Part shown: piece after piece, positions 15,429-22,260 of the stretch
Numbering within the stretch: the first letter of the stretch is position 1
How the letters are laid out: each line of letters opens with the position of its first letter
IMG/VR virus record: IMGVR_UViG_3300028766_000108
Location: 1 to 22,957 of that record
Direction: 5' to 3' (one strand)
Length of the DNA stretch: 22,957 nt
Source: a virus
Notes under the pieces: generated by a model
Database searches by the model: none
The model's input: the letters and a program-made list of their open reading frames with translations, nothing else
Told to the model about the DNA's origin: nothing
Position numbers and translations under genes: made by a program

Positions 15429-16121
15429 CTAGTTCCAGTTAAAGTGGCACTTGATTACCACACCATAAAATGAAACTGTACCACCAGCTCCCGCAGTAAG
15501 GTTAACGTTTAAGACAAGCTCTGAATCCGCGGAAATGATCATAGCAGGAGAGGCGATCGGCACATTGATAACTTTCACCTGACCTGCCGTGTTTGTGGTA
15601 GTTGTAAGTCCATTTGCACCAAGAGCAATCAAATTCGATACTACTGGCGCAGCGGCATTGGAGAAGACTGTCTTAGTTAGCCCAATCGTTGCTACTGTGG
15701 CAGCCGCAGCATAGACTCCATAAATTACATCGATACTATCAATCTGTGTTCCCTTGGGTACTGGCCCACTCTGCGGTCCGATGAGGGTCGCCATAGCAGA
15801 AGCCAACGTAGGTGGAAATCCTGTAATACCTTCTGGACCGCTTGTACCTGCTACTGTCGAAGGCCCAGGAACCGAAGCAGCAGTTCCATACTGCTCCTGA
15901 TCATATGCAGTTGTAGCATAAACTCCTGTGCGAATAAAAGCTTCCAGATTCGCAAAGAAAGTTCCAGCTTGAGTAGCTGCAAGGTTAAGTGAGAAGAGTC
16001 CCGCTCCTGCCGATCCTCTAGCAGCCAGGCTGGCAGTATCAAAGAACTCCGATGCACCGATAAAAAACTGACCGTCAGGAACCGAAACATCCTGAGTCCA
16101 GCGTCCGTCTGTCTGACTCAT
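15429..16121 (-). CDS. Beta-rich structural protein
   Basis: The 230-residue product is rich in Ala, Gly, Thr and Val, low in charge, and shows repeated short beta segments, with a Pro/Gly-rich middle (about residues 82-125). No signal peptide or membrane segment is clear. The C-terminal half (about 125-230) reads like a beta-sandwich, with IDSIDVIYGVYAAAATVAT followed by strand-turn-strand pairs and an ending FYGVVIKCHFNWN. Between the capsid/zinc-ribbon genes and the nozzle-like gene it is most likely a virion component such as a head fibre, decoration or minor head protein. I do not recognise the family. The start is supported by AAGGAG at good spacing. Confidence 0.62.
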   Translation of the reverse strand: MSQTDGRWTQDVSVPDGQFFIGASEFFDTASLAARGSAGAGLFSLNLAATQAGTFFANLEAFIRTGVYATTAYDQEQYGTAASVPGPSTVAGTSGPEGITGFPPTLASAMATLIGPQSGPVPKGTQIDSIDVIYGVYAAAATVATIGLTKTVFSNAAAPVVSNLIALGANGLTTTTNTAGQVKVINVPIASPAMIISADSELVLNVNLTAGAGGTVSFYGVVIKCHFNWN

Positions 16122-16134
16122 TTGAAACTCCTTC

Positions 16135-16148
16135 AGCGCCTTGGCGCT
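16135..16148 (-). other. Small hairpin before the 230-residue gene
   Basis: A perfect 14-base palindrome, AGCGCCAAGGCGCT on the coding strand, lies between the zinc-ribbon stop and the AAGGAG site of the next gene. Read as RNA it can form a 5-bp stem with a 4-base loop. It ends one base before that ribosome-binding site and could affect access to it. Confidence 0.4.
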
Positions 16149-16149
16149 T

Positions 16150-16437
16150 TTAGACTAGAAAATCTTCCACTTCTTCTGCAAAATCTGGTTGTCGTACCTT
16201 CTCTACCGGAACAAGCTCTTCTTTACCGTCTGTGAGAACCTGTGCAATTCGCACATCTCGCTCACCTAGAAGTCCTGGTCCACGACGAGAGTTTGAATCT
16301 TGACAATGAATGCAAAGCAGCAATCCCCGTTCCCATTTCATCTGTGCAATTTTTGTTTTCCTGTCACATCTTGCACAGTAGCGCCAAGGGCCTCGCCAGA
16401 GAGTGTGTTTCAAACCGGATTCAGCAAAGAAACTCAT
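16150..16437 (-). CDS. Zinc-ribbon protein next to the capsid gene
   Basis: The 95-residue product has two Cys pairs, YCARC (Cys21, Cys24) and LCIHC (Cys42, Cys45), spaced as in a four-cysteine zinc ribbon that binds one structural zinc. The ribbon sits in a basic N-terminal half. The last 25 residues are acidic (VRQPDFAEEVEDFLV). Such small ribbons may bind nucleic acid or act as structural pieces in virions; which applies here is unknown. The start ATG has AAAGGAG at good spacing directly after a large stem-loop, so its translation may be tuned by that structure. It ends 28 bases before the next start. Confidence 0.7.
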   Translation of the reverse strand: MSFFAESGLKHTLWRGPWRYCARCDRKTKIAQMKWERGLLLCIHCQDSNSRRGPGLLGERDVRIAQVLTDGKEELVPVEKVRQPDFAEEVEDFLV

Positions 16438-16452
16438 TTTAAACTCCTTTTA

Positions 16453-16494
16453 GTAGACGGAGAGCGGGGAGCAGGATCCGCTCTCCCCATCTAC
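16453..16494 (-). other. Stem-loop 2 behind the capsid gene
   Basis: A 9-bp perfect stem (GGAGAGCGG / CCGCTCTCC) is extended by 5 more pairs (GTAGA / TCTAC) across a small bulge, with a 10-base loop. An alternative 6-bp pairing, GGGGAG with CTCCCC, uses part of the same bases, so two structures compete. The ribosome-binding site of the zinc-ribbon gene (AAAGGAG) follows directly. No U-tract follows, so a partial terminator, an RNA-stability element or control of the next gene are all possible. Confidence 0.55.
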
Positions 16495-16495
16495 C

Positions 16496-16517
16496 TTGCA
16501 ACGATGGATTGTTGCAA
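16496..16517 (-). other. Stem-loop 1 behind the capsid gene
   Basis: A perfect 7-bp inverted repeat (TTGCAAC / GTTGCAA) with an 8-base loop lies 9 bases past the capsid stop codon. No U-tract follows, so it does not look like a simple intrinsic terminator. It may protect or define the 3' end of capsid mRNA, but this is inferred. Confidence 0.5.
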
Positions 16518-16525
16518 ACTTGAGG

Positions 16526-17485
16526 CTACGGTCCCTGAGTACCCCACACTCCCTGCCAACGAGGGCACCATGCAGCAACACGCATACGAGTTTTCTGCTT
16601 GATCGCATCCGTATCGAAGTCGTCGTCAAAGTCCGTGGAGGGTGCTTCGCGGTTGATAACCTCCAAAGCATGGTCCTGCTTCTCTGCAACCAAGAACCAA
16701 GCGCTAGGATTATTGAGCCAAGGAACTTCGATGTTCTTGTAATCCTCGGGCAGCAGAGAGTTGATGGTGTTGTCTGCTGTGTAAGGTTTACCCGAAGAAC
16801 CAAGAATCTCACGAACAAGGAACCGAAGCTCAGGAGGCGTGATCAGATTGACCCAGCGAAGTCGAATCGGAAAGCCCATGTTATCAATCATCCGAGAAGC
16901 ATGATTGGTAGCAAGCTGTAATCCAGCAACGCTGAAGTCCACGTCCACCGGGGGCCGATTAGGATATGTGCCAGGCGCACTAATAACACCCGCCGCTCCA
17001 GGAGCAATCTGGGTAGCATAAGCACCACCGAGAAGAGCATGCTGATTGTAGAACAGCGGATTGCCGTCGAATGTGGTGACGGCACTGGTAAAGCCCTGGT
17101 TGAATACATTCCACGCAATCATCTCTTTGGTAAAGGCAGCAGAACGAGCAAGCATAGTCGGTCCCTTTTTACCTACCAACCCATACTTATCATCGTCATA
17201 CAATTCCTTCGAGGTACGAATACCCAAAGAGTATGTCAGAGGTTCAACACGCTTAGAAGCACCCTGCTTCATTTCTGTGTAAGCAGTTGAGGCGTTTTCG
17301 GGCTTTTCCTGTAGAATAGAAACGCCCGCCATTTCCAGCTCTTGTTCGTACTCAGAATCCGAATCAACTTCGTGAAACACCTTCGGATAATCTGAAGCTT
17401 TGAGCTGGCTATCGAGGCTATCGAAGTAGATTTTACGAAGCCCCGGCTGCATAAGTTGTGGAAATTTCGCTCGTACTTGAGGCAT
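16526..17485 (-). CDS. Major capsid protein (HK97-fold, Mu gpT-like)
   Basis: The 319-residue product follows scaffold and decoration genes and has the size and layout of a major head subunit. A charged N-terminal arm and E-loop-like region (about residues 1-95) leads into a helical spine (ARSAAFTKEMIAWNVFNQGF, about 122-141). Then comes a segment FDGNPLFYNQHALLGG that resembles the DG-x-PLF-x-x-H pattern of Mu gpT-like capsid proteins, and a C-terminal beta region ending AAWCPRWQGVWGTQG. It would form the icosahedral shell. The start has a strong AAGGAG site 7 bases upstream, consistent with high expression. Two stem-loops lie just behind its stop codon. HK97 fold is inferred from motif and context, not shown directly. 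Confidence 0.82.
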   Translation of the reverse strand: MPQVRAKFPQLMQPGLRKIYFDSLDSQLKASDYPKVFHEVDSDSEYEQELEMAGVSILQEKPENASTAYTEMKQGASKRVEPLTYSLGIRTSKELYDDDKYGLVGKKGPTMLARSAAFTKEMIAWNVFNQGFTSAVTTFDGNPLFYNQHALLGGAYATQIAPGAAGVISAPGTYPNRPPVDVDFSVAGLQLATNHASRMIDNMGFPIRLRWVNLITPPELRFLVREILGSSGKPYTADNTINSLLPEDYKNIEVPWLNNPSAWFLVAEKQDHALEVINREAPSTDFDDDFDTDAIKQKTRMRVAAWCPRWQGVWGTQGP

Positions 17486-17501
17486 AGAAAATCTCCTTCG
17501 A

Positions 17502-18122
17502 TTAAGCTACCTGAATGGCAGCGGTGAGAAAAACAAAGTTAACTGGTGCGTTGACATAGGAACCAAGAGGAAGAGCAATAATCTGTACAACTGCGGAGCC
17601 ACCGGTCTTGGACTTGTCCACGTACCAGTAACCGTTAGCATCCTTGGTAAGACCGTAGGTAAGACCAATAGATGCCTGCACAGGAGTGTAATCAGCAGAA
17701 ACACTACCAGTCGCATTATCAAACAGCGCCTGGAAAATGTTATCCTGGTTCGGTTCCATATACAACGTGCGTCCATCAGAAACCGGTGTGCCAATAGCAA
17801 TGTTTACACCGAGAGGCTGATTGACTACAGAACCGTAGGTTTGGATAGCAATAGTGCCAGTAACTCCACCAAACGGCGGCACCGGAGCACCAGTTCCAAC
17901 AGCTGCTAGGTTAAGGCCGAAAGATTCTGCTACTCCTAGAATCCCAGCCGATACAGTTGTGCCATCCCACTGTTGAACATAGCCGGAGCCGTTCAGTTGC
18001 ACTGGGACGCCAGTAAGAAAAGTTTGCCCGGCCGCTTCAGGTTGAGAGCTAGTATAAGGTGTAGTGTTCGCCTTATTCTGTACCTGGAGAATCGGCAGAT
18101 GCGTGGTAAGATTTGCTGGCAT
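17502..18122 (-). CDS. Probable capsid decoration (cement) protein
   Basis: The 206-residue product is beta-rich, with many Gly, Thr, Val and Pro and few charged residues. Directly before the major capsid gene, a protein like this is most likely a decoration or cement protein on the outer capsid, where it would stabilise the shell. The pattern of alternating short strands and turns (VPVQLNGSGYVQQWDG, GVTGTIAIQTYGSVVN) fits a beta-tulip or beta-barrel fold, but I see no family signature. The start has GAGG about 8 bases upstream. The gene is separated from the previous one by a 53-base gap in which I found no strong terminator. Another structural role cannot be excluded. Confidence 0.6.
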   Translation of the reverse strand: MPANLTTHLPILQVQNKANTTPYTSSQPEAAGQTFLTGVPVQLNGSGYVQQWDGTTVSAGILGVAESFGLNLAAVGTGAPVPPFGGVTGTIAIQTYGSVVNQPLGVNIAIGTPVSDGRTLYMEPNQDNIFQALFDNATGSVSADYTPVQASIGLTYGLTKDANGYWYVDKSKTGGSAVVQIIALPLGSYVNAPVNFVFLTAAIQVA

Positions 18123-18175
18123 GTGCTTTACCTCATCTGAAAATGTTTAGGCGGCTCCTGCTACCGCGGTTGATG

Positions 18176-18775
18176 TTAAGCTTCCGGCTCGTAGAAGGTA
18201 GAGAATCTATCTAGCATCGGAGCCTCTCCAAGTTCAAAAGTGCCGACGATTTTAGAAGTCGGAGGTCTGTGGTTGTTACCGAGTTGACGTTTTGAAAGTT
18301 CAAGTCCCCTACGACGCTTGCCATAGAGAATTCGTTTATGAACACGCATACAGACCACATCCTGATAAGTGTAGCGTTCTTCAGAATCGAAGAGCAACGG
18401 CACCTTAAACGTAGGCTCTACATGCTCAGGCTTGAGAAACTCATAACCCTCTGCAAGAAGCTGACCAAGCCTACGCTGATCTGTAGAAGCCCAAACAATC
18501 TCATATTCGGTATCTTTGAGTTTCATGTTCATATAATCTGGAATCTCATGATCGATCACAGGAATATTGATGCGTGTATCGTACGCATCCTGCTCCTTGA
18601 GATTCTTCCAGTCCGGCTCCTTCGGAGCAGCAGCTTCTGCACGTTCTTTTTTGATGTTTGAAAGAACCTTCTTGATCTGCTCCTCAAGCTCTGTATTGTT
18701 AAGCTTTGGATCTGCAATAGCTTGTGCAACCTGTGCAGCCTGAGCGGTTTCTGTTTTATGCTCTATCGTAGGCAT
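18176..18775 (-). CDS. Hypothetical head-module protein
   Basis: This 199-residue protein is not recognised. The first 55 residues are helical and charged (KLNNTELEEQIKKVLSNIKK). A more folded part follows, with aromatic residues (YEIVWASTDQRRLGQLLAEG near residues 92-111), then a basic stretch KRRRGLELSKRQLG near residues 152-165, and a C-terminal beta-like segment. It starts at a TAATG overlap with the scaffold gene and ends 53 bases before the decoration-protein gene. Its constant charge and scaffold-coupled start suggest a head-assembly role, perhaps an internal head or DNA-contacting protein, but the sequence does not settle this. Confidence 0.65.
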   Translation of the reverse strand: MPTIEHKTETAQAAQVAQAIADPKLNNTELEEQIKKVLSNIKKERAEAAAPKEPDWKNLKEQDAYDTRINIPVIDHEIPDYMNMKLKDTEYEIVWASTDQRRLGQLLAEGYEFLKPEHVEPTFKVPLLFDSEERYTYQDVVCMRVHKRILYGKRRRGLELSKRQLGNNHRPPTSKIVGTFELGEAPMLDRFSTFYEPEA

Positions 18776-19494
18776 TAGTATCCCACCCCTTCTTTATCAA
18801 GCATCTCTGCATAATCCTCAGCAGTAAAACCAAGAAGCTTGGCCGCTTTACGAACTTCGTCTGTGGGGGTTTTGCGTTCGTGAGTACCAGAGCCAGTGTC
18901 TCCAGCAGAGCCGCCGCTTGTACCACGAGAACCGTTGTCAGAAGAGGCGAAGCGACTCTTGATCTTGCCTTCGAGAAGTTCATCGGTATGGTTACCCAGA
19001 ACTGTCTTATAGCAATTTTCAACCACAGAGGCATCATTCTTGGCTTGAATGCTCTGTGCGGCAATAAGAGCATCTACCTCGCGCTTGATGTCACCGTGGT
19101 AGTATTTGAATTTCTGCTCATCCTCAAAGACCTCACGCTTAACGCGATCAGCGCGAAGAAGTAGAACCTCGTTTGTCACAGGTTGATTTGCCAAAGCAAG
19201 AGCTTGCTTGGTCTTGCCTTCGAGCATCAGAGCTTCGATCTGCTCTTCCAATGTACCTTCTGCTTCTTGACGAGAAGAAACAGCGGCTCGTGCAGCAGCG
19301 GCGTCGTCCTTTTTCTTTTGCTCTGCTGAAGCGGTCACTTGAATGTTTTTAAGCTCTTCAAGCATTTCCCGAATCTTTGGAAGCTCTGCGGAGGCCGCAG
19401 CACCATCGTCGATCTTTTTCTGAAGATCGTCAGGAAGCGTAAACCCCTCCTGTCCATCTTCAGCTACCTTTTTCTGCCAGTTAAGAAATGTCAT
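18775..19494 (-). CDS. Capsid scaffolding protein
   Basis: The 239-residue product is highly charged and almost all helix, as expected for the internal scaffold that organises capsid subunits and is then lost. Seen: a long Ala/Glu/Lys-rich helical region (about residues 25-170) with coiled-coil character, a Gly/Ser-rich flexible linker around residues 188-206, and a short helical C-terminal tail of about 30 residues. A linker followed by a small terminal helix is the usual scaffold arrangement, where the tail contacts the capsid protein. The gene lies between portal and major capsid genes. No head-maturation protease was recognised nearby, so scaffold removal may be by exit rather than cleavage, as in P22 (inference). 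It ends with a TAATG overlap into the next gene. Confidence 0.72.
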   Translation of the reverse strand: MTFLNWQKKVAEDGQEGFTLPDDLQKKIDDGAAASAELPKIREMLEELKNIQVTASAEQKKKDDAAAARAAVSSRQEAEGTLEEQIEALMLEGKTKQALALANQPVTNEVLLLRADRVKREVFEDEQKFKYYHGDIKREVDALIAAQSIQAKNDASVVENCYKTVLGNHTDELLEGKIKSRFASSDNGSRGTSGGSAGDTGSGTHERKTPTDEVRKAAKLLGFTAEDYAEMLDKEGVGY

Positions 19495-19811
19495 TAGAGA
19501 TTACTCCCTTCCTGTGAAGATTTGAAAGTGGTTACTTTCCTACTCTGAGCTTCGATGTTCTCTTCAATTTCTTCAACGACTTCTGGAAGTTGAAGAAGCA
19601 TATTTGCAAGGTTAAGCTGTGTTTTTAGAATCGCTATGTGAGTCTTGACCTCTTCTGCTGACTTCTGTAGATTGAGTATCCTCACACCATCAATAGCCTC
19701 TTGCTTGAGGCTATTGAGCAGTCCCAGCACCGGCTGGAACTCCTCCCTGCCCCACAATTCCTTGAGGAACTGTCGATACGGGATTAGGTCTCCCACTTTG
19801 TTGATTTCCAT
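19494..19811 (-). CDS. Small helical protein nested at the portal 3' end
   Basis: I place the start at 19811, giving 105 residues beginning MEINKVGDLIPYRQ. The frame is open further upstream to 19916, but that part is the shadow of portal codons. The 19811 ATG has AGGAG at good spacing. Start and ribosome-binding site lie inside the portal gene, so the two genes overlap by about 100 bases in different frames. The protein is mostly helix, with a probable coiled coil from about residue 55 to 90, rich in Leu, Ile, Glu and Lys. It ends in a TAATG overlap with the scaffold start. Function is unknown; between portal and scaffold, a chaperone- or scaffold-like role in portal or head assembly is an inference. 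Confidence 0.65.
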   Translation of the reverse strand: MEINKVGDLIPYRQFLKELWGREEFQPVLGLLNSLKQEAIDGVRILNLQKSAEEVKTHIAILKTQLNLANMLLQLPEVVEEIEENIEAQSRKVTTFKSSQEGSNL

Positions 19812-21666
19812 TTCCTGCTCCTGCTCCCGCAGCTTGCGCTGCTTGTTGCATTGCGGCTTCGATAATGTTTGAGACATTCGGTAGAAGCGTCTCAGTATTA
19901 TCTTTGTTAAAATCACGCAACAGAGTCTGACCCATCACTCGTGTCGCAAGAAGCATTTCAAGATAGTACTGCTTGAGATCTTGTGGAATTTGTGGCTGAG
20001 CGATTGCTTGAATAACCTGGGCCTGGGAGTTGTATAGCCGCTCCATGCGATCGCTCAACAGAATATCATTCTGGCGTTCAAGCTCCTTGTTCATAGAAGC
20101 TGAGGCTGGCCGAAGTCTCAGGCCAAGCACGCCAGCTTTATACTGATCGAGAGCTTTTTTGAGCCTCTCTGCCTGTGTACCATACTTTTCAAGTCTCGAG
20201 CCGATACCATAGTTTGAGTACATTGTCAGAAACTTTAATCCAAGTTTTACATGTGCTGAGCGCATATCACCAGTGCGCAAGTTGTTTCGGTTATTCTGCT
20301 GCATCATAACCATGGAAGTGCCGGCAGCACTGTAGATGCCACGCTTTTGATTTACAATTCCACCGCCAGTTCCACCAGTCGCCGGATCTACTCCAGTACG
20401 TTCCTTTGCAATAGCCATGTGAAACTGATCTGGCCCATCGCTATATCCAAGGTCCGCTGCTGATTTAATATGCTCAAGCTCTCCTTCTTTCGCTGGAAGT
20501 ACAACACCAGGAAAAATATCAAGCATCGAGGTAAGCTTGGATTCCGGATCTGCTCTCCAGACACCAAGCATAGCCATGTTACGATTATTTGTGCGCCAGT
20601 TGTTATTGTTAGAAAGCTCCGTCTGGATCATATGAATCATCTCAGCAAAGCCGGTGCCGAGATAGGATTCATCGTCATATGCAAGTTTCATGTCCTGGTA
20701 TGGAAGCATGTTCTTTGGATAGTTGTTAAAGGCTATCCAAAGAATCTTCCGGCTCTTCTTGTGATACTTTGCTTGGAAAGAGTAGGTCTTTCTTTGAACA
20801 TCAAACTTAAAGAACAACGTGTAAATGTACCATCGCGCCGCTCCGGCATCTACGCCAGTGGATTCAATCCCAAACTGCTCGTTAACTTCACGCTCCATTT
20901 CAGTTTCTTGAACTGCATCTGGAGATGCGAGAAGCTTGTCAATGTCTGACTGCTTGTAATATGGACTTTTAGACTTCAAATCCTGTAAAGCCCACATATC
21001 CAGAGAGTCGATATGGCCCATCAACTTCATGTTCTCAAGCTTTGGAACAGATGGATCAAAGATAAACCTGTTGAGCGGCAGCAGCTCTGGATGAGGACCA
21101 TCTCGCTTTACAAAAACCCTGGACTCAGATCTAACCGGATTACCATCCTCTAAACCACCATCAAGATATACTCGTTCGACCTCACTCTCGTATTCATATG
21201 GTGTATAGATAATCCCTGTGCCATATTTGATAGCGCTGTGAAAAGCACTTTGCTCAACGCGGTATAAGTCCAGCTCATCTGGATCATATGCCATGTCCAT
21301 AAGGAAGCTTTGCACAATTTGCTTTAACTCTTCTCCATCTTTCGAGGGAAGATCACCACTCATCGTGGCTGCCCAGAGTGGATCGTACATATAAATGCCA
21401 CCCATAATACGGGCTAGCAACTCGTCACAAGCAGTGCCGATTATGGGAATGACTAGATTTGCTGCGCCAGGCCACGGCCAATCAGCAGATTGATTCTTTG
21501 GCCGAGCTTTATACAAGCGCACATACTCTGGCAGTTTCTCCGTGCGAAATGTCTGGAGCCGCCGGTCAAGATGCTCAACTTTTTCCTTGATGAACTCGCA
21601 CAGCTTTTTGTAGTTGTCCGGTCCAAACTCTTTCTCGGTAACTTCTGTAGGTGGCTGATATGGCAT
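19711..21666 (-). CDS. Portal protein (P22/podovirus type)
   Basis: The 651-residue product fits the portal that forms the dodecameric DNA gate at one capsid vertex, docks terminase during packaging, and later holds the tail adaptor. Supporting signs are the length, the position two genes after terminase and just before the scaffold, and an early WPWPGAANLVIPI segment (about residues 63-75) that I associate with podovirus portals. Long amphipathic helices occupy the last third. The C-terminus is low-complexity, rich in Gln, Ala and Gly (AAGAGAGNGNQQSG), and that stretch also carries the ribosome-binding site and start of the next gene. The start is fixed by a TAATG overlap with the upstream gene. 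No good Shine-Dalgarno precedes it, so expression probably depends on re-initiation. Confidence 0.85.
   Translation of the reverse strand: MPYQPPTEVTEKEFGPDNYKKLCEFIKEKVEHLDRRLQTFRTEKLPEYVRLYKARPKNQSADWPWPGAANLVIPIIGTACDELLARIMGGIYMYDPLWAATMSGDLPSKDGEELKQIVQSFLMDMAYDPDELDLYRVEQSAFHSAIKYGTGIIYTPYEYESEVERVYLDGGLEDGNPVRSESRVFVKRDGPHPELLPLNRFIFDPSVPKLENMKLMGHIDSLDMWALQDLKSKSPYYKQSDIDKLLASPDAVQETEMEREVNEQFGIESTGVDAGAARWYIYTLFFKFDVQRKTYSFQAKYHKKSRKILWIAFNNYPKNMLPYQDMKLAYDDESYLGTGFAEMIHMIQTELSNNNNWRTNNRNMAMLGVWRADPESKLTSMLDIFPGVVLPAKEGELEHIKSAADLGYSDGPDQFHMAIAKERTGVDPATGGTGGGIVNQKRGIYSAAGTSMVMMQQNNRNNLRTGDMRSAHVKLGLKFLTMYSNYGIGSRLEKYGTQAERLKKALDQYKAGVLGLRLRPASASMNKELERQNDILLSDRMERLYNSQAQVIQAIAQPQIPQDLKQYYLEMLLATRVMGQTLLRDFNKDNTETLLPNVSNIIEAAMQQAAQAAGAGAGNGNQQSGRPNPVSTVPQGIVGQGGVPAGAGTAQ
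19808..19821 (-). promoter_or_regulatory. Nested ribosome-binding site and start of the 105-residue gene
   Basis: The coding-strand 14-mer GGAGCAGGAAATGG carries the GGAG site and the ATG at 19811, while encoding Gly-Ala-Gly-Asn-Gly of the portal in the other frame. It is identical to the element at 9722-9735. Confidence 0.55.
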
Positions 21667-21995
21667 TAGAGGGCACTCGAAATGATTGTAGCATTTGTTC
21701 CAGCAACCATATTAGCTAAAGCCACTGGATCGGCCACTGTCTTTGTAACGTTAGAGGTGATTGTTTCCGTGGCACTCGTGCTTCCAGGCACCTGCGGCGC
21801 CGAGAGAGTGTACTGAAACTGTGGCATCGGCATTTGCGCACTGAAAGTCTTAAAGTCCGCTGTTAACAAGTTTACAAACTTATAGAAAAACTGGTACACT
21901 ACATTTCCATTTGGTGCAGGTAAAGCCTGCACCAAAGCCGATGCAGCTTGATTGGCAATGTAGAATAACATAAGTTGCTGCGGATCAATTGTCAT
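21666..21995 (-). CDS. Hypothetical protein between terminase and portal
   Basis: This 109-residue protein is not recognised. The first half is moderately hydrophobic and aromatic (for example VVYQFFYKFVNLLTADF near residues 32-48) but lacks a clear transmembrane segment. The second half is rich in Thr, Ser, Ala and Val, with a Pro-rich linker around residues 54-70. It starts behind TTAGGAG, in which the TAG is the stop codon of the preceding membrane-protein gene, and ends in a TAATG overlap with the portal start. That tight coupling on both sides suggests a role in head assembly or packaging, but nothing in the sequence shows which. Coding status is well supported by the ribosome-binding site and the two junctions. 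Confidence 0.65.
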   Translation of the reverse strand: MTIDPQQLMLFYIANQAASALVQALPAPNGNVVYQFFYKFVNLLTADFKTFSAQMPMPQFQYTLSAPQVPGSTSATETITSNVTKTVADPVALANMVAGTNATIISSAL

Positions 21996-22003
21996 GCTTG
22001 CTC

Positions 22004-22252
22004 CTAACTACGTTGATGTGCCTGAGCGCCATGATCGTAGAGAGCTTTTGCCGTGGCATAACCACTCTGAAAAGCACTTATCTTTCCAAGCTCCACTGAG
22101 TGAGCATTCAGTTCTTTTGAGTGATCCTCTAGCTGAATGTCATGCTCATCCAATCGCTTTGAGTGAGTTGACTGGTTCGAATACAAAACCCCAGCAAAAA
22201 AGATACAAGTAACAATACTTACAATTGTTGGTCCCCAGGCTGCCCAATCCAT
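22004..22252 (-). CDS. Small membrane-anchored coiled-coil protein (holin- or spanin-like)
   Basis: The 82-residue product has one hydrophobic segment at about residues 7-24, followed by a charged helical tail. The tail is strictly heptad-phased: Leu at 34, 41, 48 and 55, and His at 30, 37, 44 and 51. If Leu takes position a, His 37, 44 and 51 fall at position d, and Ile58 ends the last heptad. One membrane segment plus a coiled coil is compatible with an inner-membrane spanin, a holin-like protein or another membrane factor, but no endolysin is visible here, so lysis is only a possibility. The start ATG follows TTAGGAG, whose TAG is the terminase stop codon, so translation is probably coupled to terminase. 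I cannot name a family. Confidence 0.7.
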   Translation of the reverse strand: MDWAAWGPTIVSIVTCIFFAGVLYSNQSTHSKRLDEHDIQLEDHSKELNAHSVELGKISAFQSGYATAKALYDHGAQAHQRS

Positions 22253-22260
22253 GCTGTCTC

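Noticed and set aside
16496-16921. A 141-residue plus-strand open frame
   Set aside because: It lies opposite the capsid gene and the hairpin region, and is better explained as a shadow of capsid codons.
19812-19916. Upstream extension of the 105-residue gene to 140 residues
   Set aside because: The extra N-terminus comes from portal codons and has no good ribosome-binding site, while 19811 has AGGAG at good spacing.
20470-20949. A 159-residue plus-strand open frame
   Set aside because: It is fully antisense to the portal gene, has no ribosome-binding site that stands out, and its translation is basic and low in structure. All convincing genes are on the minus strand.
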